From Streptomyces adelaidensis (lineage in GTDB: Bacteria; Actinomycetota; Actinomycetes; Streptomycetales; Streptomycetaceae), in assembly GCF_016598475.1 (NCBI RefSeq), contig NZ_JAEMUX010000065.1, forward strand, positions 1 through 50,154: a stretch of DNA of 50,154 bases. Reading direction: 5' to 3'. The notes beneath the pieces were generated by a model. It was not told where the DNA came from and ran no database searches. It saw only the letters and a program-made list of their open reading frames with translations. Positions within the stretch are counted from its first letter, which is position 1, and the number at the start of each line of letters is the position of its first letter. This document shows positions 16,781 to 24,322 of this stretch, in pieces. The position numbers were made by a program, and so were the translations under genes.

Positions 16781-17157
16781 GCGGGGCGCGGCTGCTGCCC
16801 TGGGTGGGAGCGGGCGGCAAGCGGTGCTATCTGGTGGGCGACGGCGCGGGCTACGTCTCCCGGCTGGCCGACGACATCGAGAGCGTCCAGCTCGGCATGG
16901 CGGGCGAACTCCTCTCTCACGCGGCCGACATACTCGCCGACCGCCGGGTGACCCCCGCGCAACTCCGCTTCCTGCTGGCCCGGATGAGCGAGTCGCTGAC
17001 CGACGTACAGCGGATCGCGGTGAGCCGGGGCGGGCGTCTGTCCGCGTCCGTCGGTGAAGGTGAAGGTGAAGGTGAAGGGGCGGGCGGCGAGGACGGCCCC
17101 GGCGACGACCTCGACGACTTCGGCCGCCTCGGCTACTCCCCGGCTTCGGAGCCGTGA
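16777..17157 (+). CDS. Hypothetical protein of the XRE/DUF397 locus
   Basis: About 126 residues from a GTG that overlaps the upstream stop (GTGA), with GAGAGGGAG about 8 bases upstream. An alternative GTG lies at 16771. The middle is a predicted helical bundle (ADDIESVQLGMAGELLSHAADILADRRVTPAQLRFLLARMSESL). The C-terminus is acidic and carries a GEGEGEGEG run coded by four GGTGAA repeats (17053-17076). No enzymatic motif is seen. Probably cotranscribed with the small basic protein before it; function unknown. Confidence 0.65.
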   Translation: MSGARLLPWVGAGGKRCYLVGDGAGYVSRLADDIESVQLGMAGELLSHAADILADRRVTPAQLRFLLARMSESLTDVQRIAVSRGGRLSASVGEGEGEGEGAGGEDGPGDDLDDFGRLGYSPASEP

Positions 17158-17364
17158 TCGCGGGCCGGGGTGAAGCCTGTCGCCAGATCCGGCACCTCTT
17201 CCCGTTCCCCGTGAGGCCCCTGTAGGGCGCTTCGGGACTCTGTTTCTTCACCTACCTCACACCCCCAAGAAGGGAACACACGTACAACTATCGACCATCC
17301 TCGCGAGTCGACTGAGATGGATGCGCCAGTGGCGCGTTCTCGTCACTCACAGGGGGAAGCGTTC

Positions 17365-18345
17365 ATGACTCACCGGAGAGCCCGGATATCCCGCACGTCC
17401 AGAGGGACGCGGGTGCTCGCCGCGGGGATCGGGGCCGGGATGGTCGTGCCGTTGGCGGTCGCGTTCGCGCCGGCCGCGGTGGCCGCGGGGCCGCAGGTCA
17501 GTTGTACTTCGGCGCAGGCGGGGCTGGCGCAGAAGTTGCAGAAGGACATCACGACGGCGCTGGCGAAGCGGAAGGGGACGGTGGCGGTCGGGCTGTACGA
17601 CCGGACCACGAAGACCACCTGCACCCTGCGGGGCGACACCGCCTTCGACTCGGCCAGCATCGTGAAGGTGACCGTGCTCGCGGCGCTGCTGTGGGACGCG
17701 AAGAAGAAGGGGCGGTATCTCACCGATCGTGAGACCAAGCTCGCCACCGCCATGATCACCAAGTCGGACAACGCCTCCACCAGCACCCTGTGGAAGCAGC
17801 TCGGCCTGACGAAGATCAAGGGGTTCCTCGCCGCCGCCAAGATGACCCAGACCAAGCCGGGCGCGAACAACTACTGGGGGCTCACCCGGATCACCGTCCG
17901 GGACGAGCAGCGGCTGCTCGCGCTGCTCACCGCGAAGAACAGCGTCCTGAGCGACAACGGCCGCGCCTACGTCCTCAAGCTCATGAACAAGGTGGTCGCC
18001 GCCCAGCGCTGGGGGACCCCGGCCGGCGCGCCGTCCACCGTGAAGGTGCACGTCAAGAACGGGTGGCTGTCCCGCGCCACGCACGGCTGGCGGGTGCACA
18101 GCGTCGGTACGTTCAACGGCGGCGGCCGGGACTACACGATCACCGTCCTCAGCCACGGCAACCCCGACATGAAGTACGGCGTGAACACCATCCAGGGCGT
18201 CGCCAAGGCCATCCACAAGGATCTCGTGCCCGTCGCGAAGAGCGCCTCGGCTTCGTCGAGCGTGCAGCGGTACGTGCCCACCGGCCGGCCCCAGGAGGCG
18301 ACCGTGCCCGTGCCGGAGGCCGGTGCCGGTGTCGGGGTCCGGTAG
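17365..18345 (+). CDS. Secreted class A beta-lactamase-like serine hydrolase
   Basis: A 326-residue exported protein. The signal peptide (1-41, ending AVAA) is followed by a beta-lactamase/transpeptidase fold with SIVK (Ser 98, Lys 101) as the SxxK motif and SDN at 134-136. HVKNGW near residue 227 stands where KTG occurs in true beta-lactamases. The changed third motif and the missing usual ExxLN Glu suggest a DD-peptidase-like or non-lactamase hydrolase rather than a resistance enzyme. The ATG at 17365 has AGGGGGAAG upstream; the frame extends to 17317 without a ribosome binding site. Probably monocistronic. Confidence 0.85.
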   Translation: MTHRRARISRTSRGTRVLAAGIGAGMVVPLAVAFAPAAVAAGPQVSCTSAQAGLAQKLQKDITTALAKRKGTVAVGLYDRTTKTTCTLRGDTAFDSASIVKVTVLAALLWDAKKKGRYLTDRETKLATAMITKSDNASTSTLWKQLGLTKIKGFLAAAKMTQTKPGANNYWGLTRITVRDEQRLLALLTAKNSVLSDNGRAYVLKLMNKVVAAQRWGTPAGAPSTVKVHVKNGWLSRATHGWRVHSVGTFNGGGRDYTITVLSHGNPDMKYGVNTIQGVAKAIHKDLVPVAKSASASSSVQRYVPTGRPQEATVPVPEAGAGVGVR

Positions 18346-18378
18346 CGGCAGCGCAGCAGCTGCGGCTGATATCCGGAC
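18337..18378 (+). terminator. Imperfect stem-loop after the beta-lactamase-like gene
   Basis: Outer arms GTCCGG and CCGGAC enclose an inner CAGCGCAGC/GCTGCGGCTG pairing. It spans the stop codon and downstream region, so termination is plausible but unproven. Confidence 0.35.
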
Positions 18379-18429
18379 GTTCACGGCGAGGCCATCTCCG
18401 TAGCACCCGCGTCGTCCTACCGTGACGCC

Positions 18430-19479
18430 ATGCCTCTCAGAACCCTCCTCGCGACCCTGACCGCCGGCCTGGCGGCGGCCACCACCACCCTCGCCGCCGC
18501 CGGGCCGGTTCACGCCGACTCACCGCGAAAGCGGGCCTGTTCGGCGTCCGTGTCGATCGACCGGTACTCCGACGCCCTCGACAAGACGACGTACGAAGAC
18601 ACCTTCGTCGGGAACTTCTCCGGCCTCGCCGTCGACCGCGACGGCTCGCTCCTCGCCGTCTCCGACCGGTCCTCCCTCTTCACCCTCGACCGCCGCACCC
18701 TCCGGCCGACGGGCGTCGTCCCGCTCGCCACGGAGACCGGCGCCGCGCTCGACTCGGAGGCGCTGGTCGTCGACCGGGACGGCACCCGGCTCATCACCTC
18801 GGAGACCGAGCCGACCGTACGGCGGTACGACCGGCAGGGGCGGATCCTGGGCAGCCTTCCCGTACCCGGCTCGCTGAAGGTCGCCCCGGCCGGGCGGGCC
18901 GTCTCCAACCAGACCTTCGAGGGGCTCACCCTCCTGCCCGGCGGGCGCACCCTGCTCGCCTCGATGGAGGGGGCCCTCGCCGGGGACACGGCCGGTGTCG
19001 TCCGCTTCCAGACCTGGCGACGGCACGGCGGCGGAGGGGACTTCGGGCTCTCCACCCAGTACGGCTACCGCACCGACACCGGGCTCGGCGTCGTCGAGGT
19101 GGCGGGCCTCCCGGGCGGGCGGCTGCTCGTGCTGGAGCGCGGCTTCACCGCCGGGGTCGGCAACACGGTCCGCCTCTACCTCGCCGAGACGGGCCGTGCG
19201 ACGGACACCAGCCACGTCGAGACCCTGACCGGCGAGGAGGGCGGCATACGGCTCGTCCGCAAGACGCTCCTCGCCGACCTCGTGCACTGCCCCACCCTCG
19301 GTGCCACCGCCGAGCAGCCCCAGCCGAACCCGCTGCTCGACAACATCGAGGGCATGACCGTCACCGGGCAGGGGCGAAACCGGGGGACCGGGCGGCTCGA
19401 CGTACTCCTCGTCAGCGACGACAACCAGAACGCCGTACAGACGACGCGGTTCTACTCCCTGCGGGTCCGGCTCCCCTGA
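18430..19479 (+). CDS. Secreted esterase-like/phytase-like beta-propeller protein
   Basis: A 349-residue exported protein. The signal peptide (1-29) ends GPVHA. The mature protein matches the 'esterase-like activity of phytase' family: FSGLAVDRDGSLLAVSDRS, LDSEALVVDRDG, NQTFEGLTLLPGG, LDNIEGMTV and VSDDNQNAVQTTRF are its characteristic blade motifs. A role in phosphate-ester hydrolysis is a family inference only. The ATG at 18430 fits the signal peptide. It is convergent with the LuxR regulator gene; a short TCGGG/CCCGA hairpin at 19482-19495 lies between them. Confidence 0.88.
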   Translation: MPLRTLLATLTAGLAAATTTLAAAGPVHADSPRKRACSASVSIDRYSDALDKTTYEDTFVGNFSGLAVDRDGSLLAVSDRSSLFTLDRRTLRPTGVVPLATETGAALDSEALVVDRDGTRLITSETEPTVRRYDRQGRILGSLPVPGSLKVAPAGRAVSNQTFEGLTLLPGGRTLLASMEGALAGDTAGVVRFQTWRRHGGGGDFGLSTQYGYRTDTGLGVVEVAGLPGGRLLVLERGFTAGVGNTVRLYLAETGRATDTSHVETLTGEEGGIRLVRKTLLADLVHCPTLGATAEQPQPNPLLDNIEGMTVTGQGRNRGTGRLDVLLVSDDNQNAVQTTRFYSLRVRLP

Positions 19480-19506
19480 CCTCGGGATCTCCCGACCCGG
19501 CCCGGT

Positions 19507-20538
19507 TCACGTCGTCCGCCCCTCACAGTCGTGGTCGCAGTCGCAGTCGCCCGAGGTGCCGTCCTCCAGCAGGTCGCTCTTCGCGGTGAGATAGGCGAGC
19601 TGGGCGCGGCTGTTGCTGCCGAGCAGGTCGCTGACCTTCTTGAGGTGGCTGGCGACGGTACGGGTGCTGATGCCGAGCCGGCTGGCGATGGCCGCGTCGG
19701 TGTAGCCGTCGACCATGAGGCGCAGGACGTGGAGCCGGGTCTCGTCGGTGAGGAGCGGGGGGCGTTGCTGGTCGTGCTCGTAGACGACCGGCTTCGCCCG
19801 CTCCCAGGCGTACTCGAAGGCGGAGACCAGGAAGTGCACGACGCCGGAGTCGGTGACCTTGAGGGCGTGGGTGCCGTGGTCCTTGCCCATGTCGGGGATG
19901 AAGGCGACGGCACGGTCGCAGATGATCATCCGGTCGAAGACCTCGTCGACGGTACGCACCTCGACGCCCAGCTCGGTGACCTGCTTGATGTAGTCGAGGG
20001 TGGGGCCGTGGGCGCGGACGGTGTGCTGGTACAGGGTGCGTTGCTTCACGCCCTTGCGGTGCGCCTCCAGCGTGCGCGGTAGCGCCTTGACCAGCACCTC
20101 TTCGGGCCGCTTGCCGCCGGGGTGGGCGGTGAGCAGCTCGTTCCTGGTGTTCTGGATCGCCTCGTCCAGCGCGGCGGTGATCGCCGGCGCCGGGGTGAGC
20201 CGCTGGGAGGACTCGCTCTCCTTGCGGCGCGCGGTGCGGTAGACGCTCTCCGCCTGGGACAGCGACGCCCGTACGGCGGCCAGGGACTGCTGCTGCTCCA
20301 GGATCAGCCGCTCCATCGGGTACGCCAGCGCCGCGGTCGCCACCGAGGGCGGGATCGGCACCATCGCCTCCGGGTCGTCCACCGCGGGGGCCACGAGCCC
20401 GAACGTGCTCACACACCCGGGCGCCTCCGCCCGCGGCGCCCTCCCCGCCAGCAGGGCGGTGCGATAGAACTCGATCCCCGCACCGCACACCTCCGTATGG
20501 GCCTCGGGGCCCCCGCCTATGTCGGCATCGCCGCACAT
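19507..20538 (-). CDS. LuxR-type transcriptional regulator of the LysW cluster
   Basis: A 343-residue regulator. The N-terminal part (ALLAGRAPRAEA, VPIPPSVATAALAYPMERLILEQQQSL) resembles the TrmB-like domain found in Streptomyces LuxR regulators. The C-terminal LuxR HTH is MVDGYTDAAIASRLGISTRTVASHLKKVSDLLGS (about 268-302). An unusual tail, SGDCDCDHDCEGRTT, has three closely spaced cysteines and a His. The ATG at 20538 has AAGGGGA upstream; the frame runs on to 21069 without similarity. It diverges from the 48-residue secreted peptide gene and from the lysW operon, so it is the likely pathway-specific regulator. Confidence 0.88.
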   Translation of the reverse strand: MCGDADIGGGPEAHTEVCGAGIEFYRTALLAGRAPRAEAPGCVSTFGLVAPAVDDPEAMVPIPPSVATAALAYPMERLILEQQQSLAAVRASLSQAESVYRTARRKESESSQRLTPAPAITAALDEAIQNTRNELLTAHPGGKRPEEVLVKALPRTLEAHRKGVKQRTLYQHTVRAHGPTLDYIKQVTELGVEVRTVDEVFDRMIICDRAVAFIPDMGKDHGTHALKVTDSGVVHFLVSAFEYAWERAKPVVYEHDQQRPPLLTDETRLHVLRLMVDGYTDAAIASRLGISTRTVASHLKKVSDLLGSNSRAQLAYLTAKSDLLEDGTSGDCDCDHDCEGRTT

Positions 20539-20678
20539 GTCATCCCCCTTCAGATTCCTGCAGTGCACGATCATGACCCCTTCAATCGCTTCCGGCAACC
20601 GGTGGCTCACGGCATGCTCTTCGTATGGACACCGGCGAAGAGCTGGAAGTCCGGAAATTCTTCTGGGGGGAATGAGAA

Positions 20679-20825
20679 ATGAAGTACATGCGCAGACTTG
20701 CCGGGGCACTCGCGTTTGTCGCCGCCGCGGTGCTGACCCTTTCTGTCGCCGCCGAGACCGCCGAGCGCACCACCGTCGCCCACGCCCAGGCGTCCAACGC
20801 CCCGGGCGACCCCGGCTGGCCCTGA
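20679..20825 (+). CDS. 48-residue secreted peptide (pheromone-like or orphan)
   Basis: Encodes MKYMRRLAGA, a hydrophobic core AFVAAAVLTLSVAA, and a short tail ending ASNAPGDPGWP. This is a signal peptide followed by about 15-20 mature residues, with possible cleavage after AHA. GGGGGG lies 8 bases before the ATG. It sits 141 bases from the divergent LuxR gene and before lysW. Regulatory peptides are often encoded next to their regulators, so it could be an export signal for the LuxR protein; that is inference. No Cys and no RiPP maturation gene is nearby, which argues against a modified-peptide precursor. Confidence 0.65.
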   Translation: MKYMRRLAGALAFVAAAVLTLSVAAETAERTTVAHAQASNAPGDPGWP

Positions 20826-20962
20826 CCCGCCCGGACCGGCCGGCGCCCCTCCCGCGTAAAGCCCGTGCAAAAAGCGCGGCCCGGGTGAACCCACCTGACG
20901 AAACGTCAGTCTGGTGCCGGAGCGGGGGAGTTCGCGAGCGGAACGCCGGCCGGTCGAAAGTC

Positions 20963-21005
20963 GATCGCAAACGGATCGCAAACACTTCACTGACGGATCG
21001 CTGAC
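20963..21005 (+). promoter_or_regulatory. 11-bp-phased direct repeats upstream of lysW (in a 303-bp gap)
   Basis: GATCGCAAAC occurs at 20963-20972 and 20974-20983, an 11-bp period. A weaker copy, GATCGCTGAC, begins at 20996, exactly two periods further on. Helix-phased direct repeats are typical activator sites. The rest of the gap 20826-21128 has Streptomyces-like AT-richer promoter sequence near 21100 and no further gene. Confidence 0.6.
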
Positions 21006-21128
21006 CGGAATCCGTCCGGCCGGATCGATGTTCAGCCGAGGTTCCATCGATGTCCGGTGAATTCCGCATGCCGGTTTATGGGTTCCGGCGTGTCGGTTTC
21101 ACATTAAACCAACTAAGGAGTTCGAGGA

Positions 21129-21317
21129 ATGACCACCGCCATTGCCGCACCGAAGTGCCTGGTGTGCGACACCGAATTCGAGGTCCAGGCGGACTGGGAA
21201 AAGGGTGAGATCACCGAGTGCACGGCCTGCGGCCAGGAGCACGAGGTCGTGGAGAAGAACGCCGCCGTGGTACGGCTTGATCTCGCCCCCGAGGTGGAAG
21301 AGGACTGGGGCGAGTGA
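21129..21317 (+). CDS. lysW: Amino-group carrier protein LysW
   Basis: A 62-residue acidic carrier. The N-terminal half has two zinc-binding knuckles, CLVCDTEF and CTACGQEH, and the C-terminus ends EDWGE, the conserved tail whose terminal Glu gamma-carboxyl carries the substrate amino group. Length and both motifs match LysW from lysine/arginine biosynthesis in Thermus and the Streptomyces AmCP of vazabitide-type clusters. AAGGAG lies about 10 bases before the ATG. Its stop overlaps lysX as GTGA. In this cluster it should hold glutamate and its intermediates during the whole carrier-bound sequence. Confidence 0.95.
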   Translation: MTTAIAAPKCLVCDTEFEVQADWEKGEITECTACGQEHEVVEKNAAVVRLDLAPEVEEDWGE

Positions 21318-22186
21318 CGGCCTCTGATCAGGTCCTGCTCTCGGTCACGATGCTGCGGCCCGAGGAGAAACTCCTCCTCGGGGCGTTGCGGGCCGAGGGG
21401 CTGACGGCTCGTCCGTTGCTGATGGAGGATCTGGCGGAGGTGGTGGCGGGCCGCAGCGGCCCGCCCGCCCTCGCCGTGATCCGGAACCTGTCCCACCGGG
21501 ATGCCATCAACGTCTCCCGGCGGCTGGAGTACGCCGGCGTGAGCGCCCTCAACCGGTCCTCCGTCATCGAGGTGTGCAACGACAAGGGGCTGCAGTCGCT
21601 GCTCTTCGCCCGCCACGGCATTCCGCATCCGGTCACCCGGCATGCCTTCAGCTACGACCAAGTGCGGTCCGCCGTCGGTGAGTTGGGGATGCCGGCCGTC
21701 GTCAAGCCCGTCAGCGGGTCGTGGGGGCGGGGGGTCACCAAGATGGCCAACGCGGAGTGTGTCGAGGCGTGGGCCGGGGGGCGGGAGTCCGCGGACGCCA
21801 CGGGGAAGCTGTTTCCCGTCGTGGTGCAGGAGTATGTCGACAAGCCGGGGCATGACCTGCGGGTCGTGGTCGTCGGGCGGACGCCCGTGGTGGCGATTCA
21901 GCGGGTCTCCGAGGACTGGCGGACCAACACGCATCTCGGGGCGAGTGTGCGGCGCGTCGAGGTGACTGCCGAGATCGACAAGTTGTGCGGGCAGGTCGTG
22001 GATGCGCTGGGGCCCGGGTTCTACGGGGTCGATCTGGTGGAGGACCGGTCCACCGGGGAGCTGCTCGTCCTTGAGGTGAACGCCAATCCGGAGTTCGCCA
22101 AGTCGTCGGAGCGGCACGGGGTGGATGTGGCGGGGCTGTACGCGGCGTATGTGGCCGAGCAGTTGGGTGTGGGCGCCGCCGTCTAG
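21314..22186 (+). CDS. lysX: LysW ligase LysX (ATP-grasp)
   Basis: A 290-residue ATP-grasp ligase that joins the alpha-amino group of glutamate (or aminoadipate) to the C-terminal Glu of LysW. Motifs include LNRSSVIEVCNDKGLQSLLFARHGIPHP (start of the ATP-grasp domain), MPAVVKPVSGSWGRGV (ATP-binding loop), VQEYVDKPGHDLRVVVVG, and GVDLVEDRSTGELLVLEVNANPEF (magnesium site). The GTG start overlaps the lysW stop. The similarity is to the LysX/ArgX/RimK group. Since no homocitrate pathway genes are present, glutamate is the more likely substrate. Confidence 0.94.
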   Translation: MTASDQVLLSVTMLRPEEKLLLGALRAEGLTARPLLMEDLAEVVAGRSGPPALAVIRNLSHRDAINVSRRLEYAGVSALNRSSVIEVCNDKGLQSLLFARHGIPHPVTRHAFSYDQVRSAVGELGMPAVVKPVSGSWGRGVTKMANAECVEAWAGGRESADATGKLFPVVVQEYVDKPGHDLRVVVVGRTPVVAIQRVSEDWRTNTHLGASVRRVEVTAEIDKLCGQVVDALGPGFYGVDLVEDRSTGELLVLEVNANPEFAKSSERHGVDVAGLYAAYVAEQLGVGAAV

Positions 22187-22264
22187 CCGACGGGTGTCTC
22201 CTCGCCCCCGCCGCCCCTACCCGTCCCATCCCCAGGGGCGGCGGCCCCCCTTCACCCCCGCCAC

Positions 22265-22305
22265 GGGGCTCCGCCCCGGACCCCGCCAGGGGCTGCGCCC
22301 CCTGG
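22265..22305 (+). repeat. Tandem G/C hairpins inside the cluster, between lysX and the DegT-like gene
   Basis: GGGGC-TCC-GCCCC (22265-22277) is followed at once by CCAGGGGC-TGC-GCCCCCTGG (22286-22305). Such paired hairpins are a common Streptomyces intergenic element. Here they sit in the only large gap (178 bp) of the operon and could attenuate or process the transcript. Confidence 0.7.
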
Positions 22306-22364
22306 ACTCCCGCTGGATTTCCGCCCCCTTCCATCCCAGACCTCTCAGAAAGGCCCGACACTCC

Positions 22365-23006
22365 ATGCAACTGTTCGACACCGCCACCGTGCTCACCCGC
22401 GTCCTCACCTCGGGCGTGGTCATGAGCATCGAGAAGAGTGACCGGGAGCTGCCCGGTCTCGAACGACTGCTCAGCAAGAAGACGCGGCGGAGCAAAGCCG
22501 TGCTGCTCAACAGCCGTACGGGTGCGATACACGCCGCGCTGGCCGGTCAGGGGATCGGGCACGGGGACAGCGTCGCGCTCGCCGAACCCGACGCGGAGAC
22601 CGCCGCGTTCCTGGCCTGGCTGGGCGTGCGGGTGACGTCGTACGAGGGGCCGACGGCGTACGACCACATCGCGCTGGACGAGGCGAACGCCGACCGGCTC
22701 GGCGAGCTGGCCGCGGGGGCCACGGCGCCGGCGCTGGTGGTGGACCTGACGGGGCTGGGCTTCGGGCCGGCCGCCGCGGTGCTCACCGACGACCCGCGCC
22801 TGTGGGCCCGCGCCGAGCGGCTGAAGATCTTCGGCGCCTACGACCTGCGGACGATGTGGACGCAGGAGGAGGCCGACGCCGACCTCGTGCCCGGAGTGCA
22901 GTTCAACTACCGGCTCAGCCCCCTGGTCGCCGCCTGTGTGCGGATGGCCCTGACCCAGGCGGCACAGCACCGACCCGCCGTGACCTCCGGAGCGACCCAG
23001 TCATGA
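22365..23006 (+). CDS. Truncated DegT/StrS aminotransferase-like protein, apparently without PLP lysine
   Basis: A 213-residue protein. SKAVLLNSRTGAIHAALAGQGIGHGDSVAL aligns with the first core motif of DegT/DnrJ/StrS aminotransferases (nSGTaALhlAL..lgigpGDeV). IFGAYDLRTM and VQFNYRLSPLVAACVRMAL resemble the later GyNyRm..lqAAl segment. The middle 90 residues and the Schiff-base Lys context are absent, so it cannot work alone as a PLP enzyme. It overlaps the complete aminotransferase gene by ATGA and may be its regulatory or structural partner. The ribosome binding site before the ATG at 22365 is poor; a different start is possible. Confidence 0.7.
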   Translation: MQLFDTATVLTRVLTSGVVMSIEKSDRELPGLERLLSKKTRRSKAVLLNSRTGAIHAALAGQGIGHGDSVALAEPDAETAAFLAWLGVRVTSYEGPTAYDHIALDEANADRLGELAAGATAPALVVDLTGLGFGPAAAVLTDDPRLWARAERLKIFGAYDLRTMWTQEEADADLVPGVQFNYRLSPLVAACVRMALTQAAQHRPAVTSGATQS

Positions 23007-24322
23007 TCACCGACTTCCCGAACTCGCCGCTGCCGCTGCCGAATCCGGCGGACGTCGAGGACGAGCTCGCCGCCCTCGGAGGCGGCGAGATGATCCCCAA
23101 GGCGATGCGCCGCACGCTCTTCCCGGTCATCACCAAGGAAGACGTGTTCAACCTGATGCTCGCGCAGCGGCAGGCGCCCGAGAAGGTCGTCGCCGACTTC
23201 GCCGAGGCCTACCGGGCCTATGTGGGCGCCGGGTTCGCGCTGCCCACGGCCAGCGGTACGTCCAGTCTGCACATGGCGCTCGTCGGCGCCGGGGTGCGGC
23301 CGGGCGACGAGGTCGTCGTGCCGGCGTTCACGTTCATCGCCACCGCCCAGGCGGTCGTCGCGGCCCACGCCATCCCCGTGTTCGTCGACGTCGACCCGGT
23401 CACGTACTGCATGGACCCGGCCGCCGCGGCGGCCGCGATCACCGACCGGACCCGCGCGCTCATGCCGGTCCACGTGCACGGGCTGCCCGCCGACGTCCCC
23501 GCGCTGCGCGCCCTCGCCGACCGGCACGGCATCGCCCTCGTCGAGGACGCCTCGCACGCCCACTCCGCGAAGATCGGCGACCGGGTCGCCGGCTCGTTCG
23601 GCGACGCGGCCGGGCAGAGCCTGATGGCCGACAAGAACTTCCCGCTCGGCGGGGAGGGCGGCATCGCCTTCTTCGCCACGGAGGAGGCGTACGAGCGGGC
23701 CGTCGGCTATCTCGCCCGCCACGGCATCGACTACGGGATGTCCTGGGTCGCCGCCGCGTTCGGCAGCAGCCAGCTCAAGCGCCTGCCGTACTACGACGAG
23801 ATCCGCGCCCGTAACGCCGCCCTGCTCGGCGAAGTACTGGGCGGAACCGGGCTGTTCACACCGCCGCAGGTGCCGGACGGACACGTCCACGCGTACAACA
23901 TGTACCGGATCGGACTGCACCCCGAGGCCGTCGGGCTCGACGACCTTCCCGTGTACGCCGTCAAGGAGGCCGTGCACGAGCTGCTGGTCGCGGAGGGGGT
24001 GCCGGCGCGCGAGTGGCAGAACACGCCGATCCCCTGCCATCTGCCCTTCCAGCACCGCGACGGGTTCGGCAACGGCTATCCGTTCAGCCTCAACCCCGCC
24101 GCCGTGCGCGACCACCGGCCCGAGGACTTCCCCGTCACCCTCGGCATGCTCGACTCCACCCTCGTCCTCTGCCGCGAGCTGCGCTCCCCGGTCGAGTACG
24201 AGCGGATCCTGCGCTACGCCGACGCCTTCCGCAAGGTCGCCCGCCGTCCGGACGCCATCCGCAAGCTCGTCGACGAGCGCGACTACGTACGGCCGTACGA
24301 GAAGGCGGCCCGCCTTGGCTGA
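23003..24322 (+). CDS. DegT/DnrJ/EryC1/StrS-family PLP aminotransferase
   Basis: A 439-residue aminotransferase. Motifs include FALPTASGTSSLHMALVGAGVRPGDEVVVPAFTFIATAQAV, DVDPVTYCMDP, LVEDASHAH with the PLP-contacting Asp, and ADKNFPLGGEGG with the Schiff-base Lys at about residue 211. In vazabitide-type pathways such an enzyme aminates the keto group formed after the transketolase step, while the substrate is still on LysW; this role is inferred. The ATG overlaps the preceding stop, and the 3' end overlaps lysY by 8 bp. Slightly longer than the usual 370-400 residues because of N- and C-terminal extensions. Confidence 0.93.
   Translation: MITDFPNSPLPLPNPADVEDELAALGGGEMIPKAMRRTLFPVITKEDVFNLMLAQRQAPEKVVADFAEAYRAYVGAGFALPTASGTSSLHMALVGAGVRPGDEVVVPAFTFIATAQAVVAAHAIPVFVDVDPVTYCMDPAAAAAAITDRTRALMPVHVHGLPADVPALRALADRHGIALVEDASHAHSAKIGDRVAGSFGDAAGQSLMADKNFPLGGEGGIAFFATEEAYERAVGYLARHGIDYGMSWVAAAFGSSQLKRLPYYDEIRARNAALLGEVLGGTGLFTPPQVPDGHVHAYNMYRIGLHPEAVGLDDLPVYAVKEAVHELLVAEGVPAREWQNTPIPCHLPFQHRDGFGNGYPFSLNPAAVRDHRPEDFPVTLGMLDSTLVLCRELRSPVEYERILRYADAFRKVARRPDAIRKLVDERDYVRPYEKAARLG

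Noticed and set aside
17053..17076. GGTGAA repeats considered as phase-variable
   Set aside because: The unit is 6 bp, so copy changes keep frame; only the length of a GE run would vary.
20679..20825. Secreted peptide considered as a lanthipeptide or lasso precursor
   Set aside because: No Cys in the peptide, it has a Sec-type signal, and no RiPP maturation enzyme is encoded nearby.
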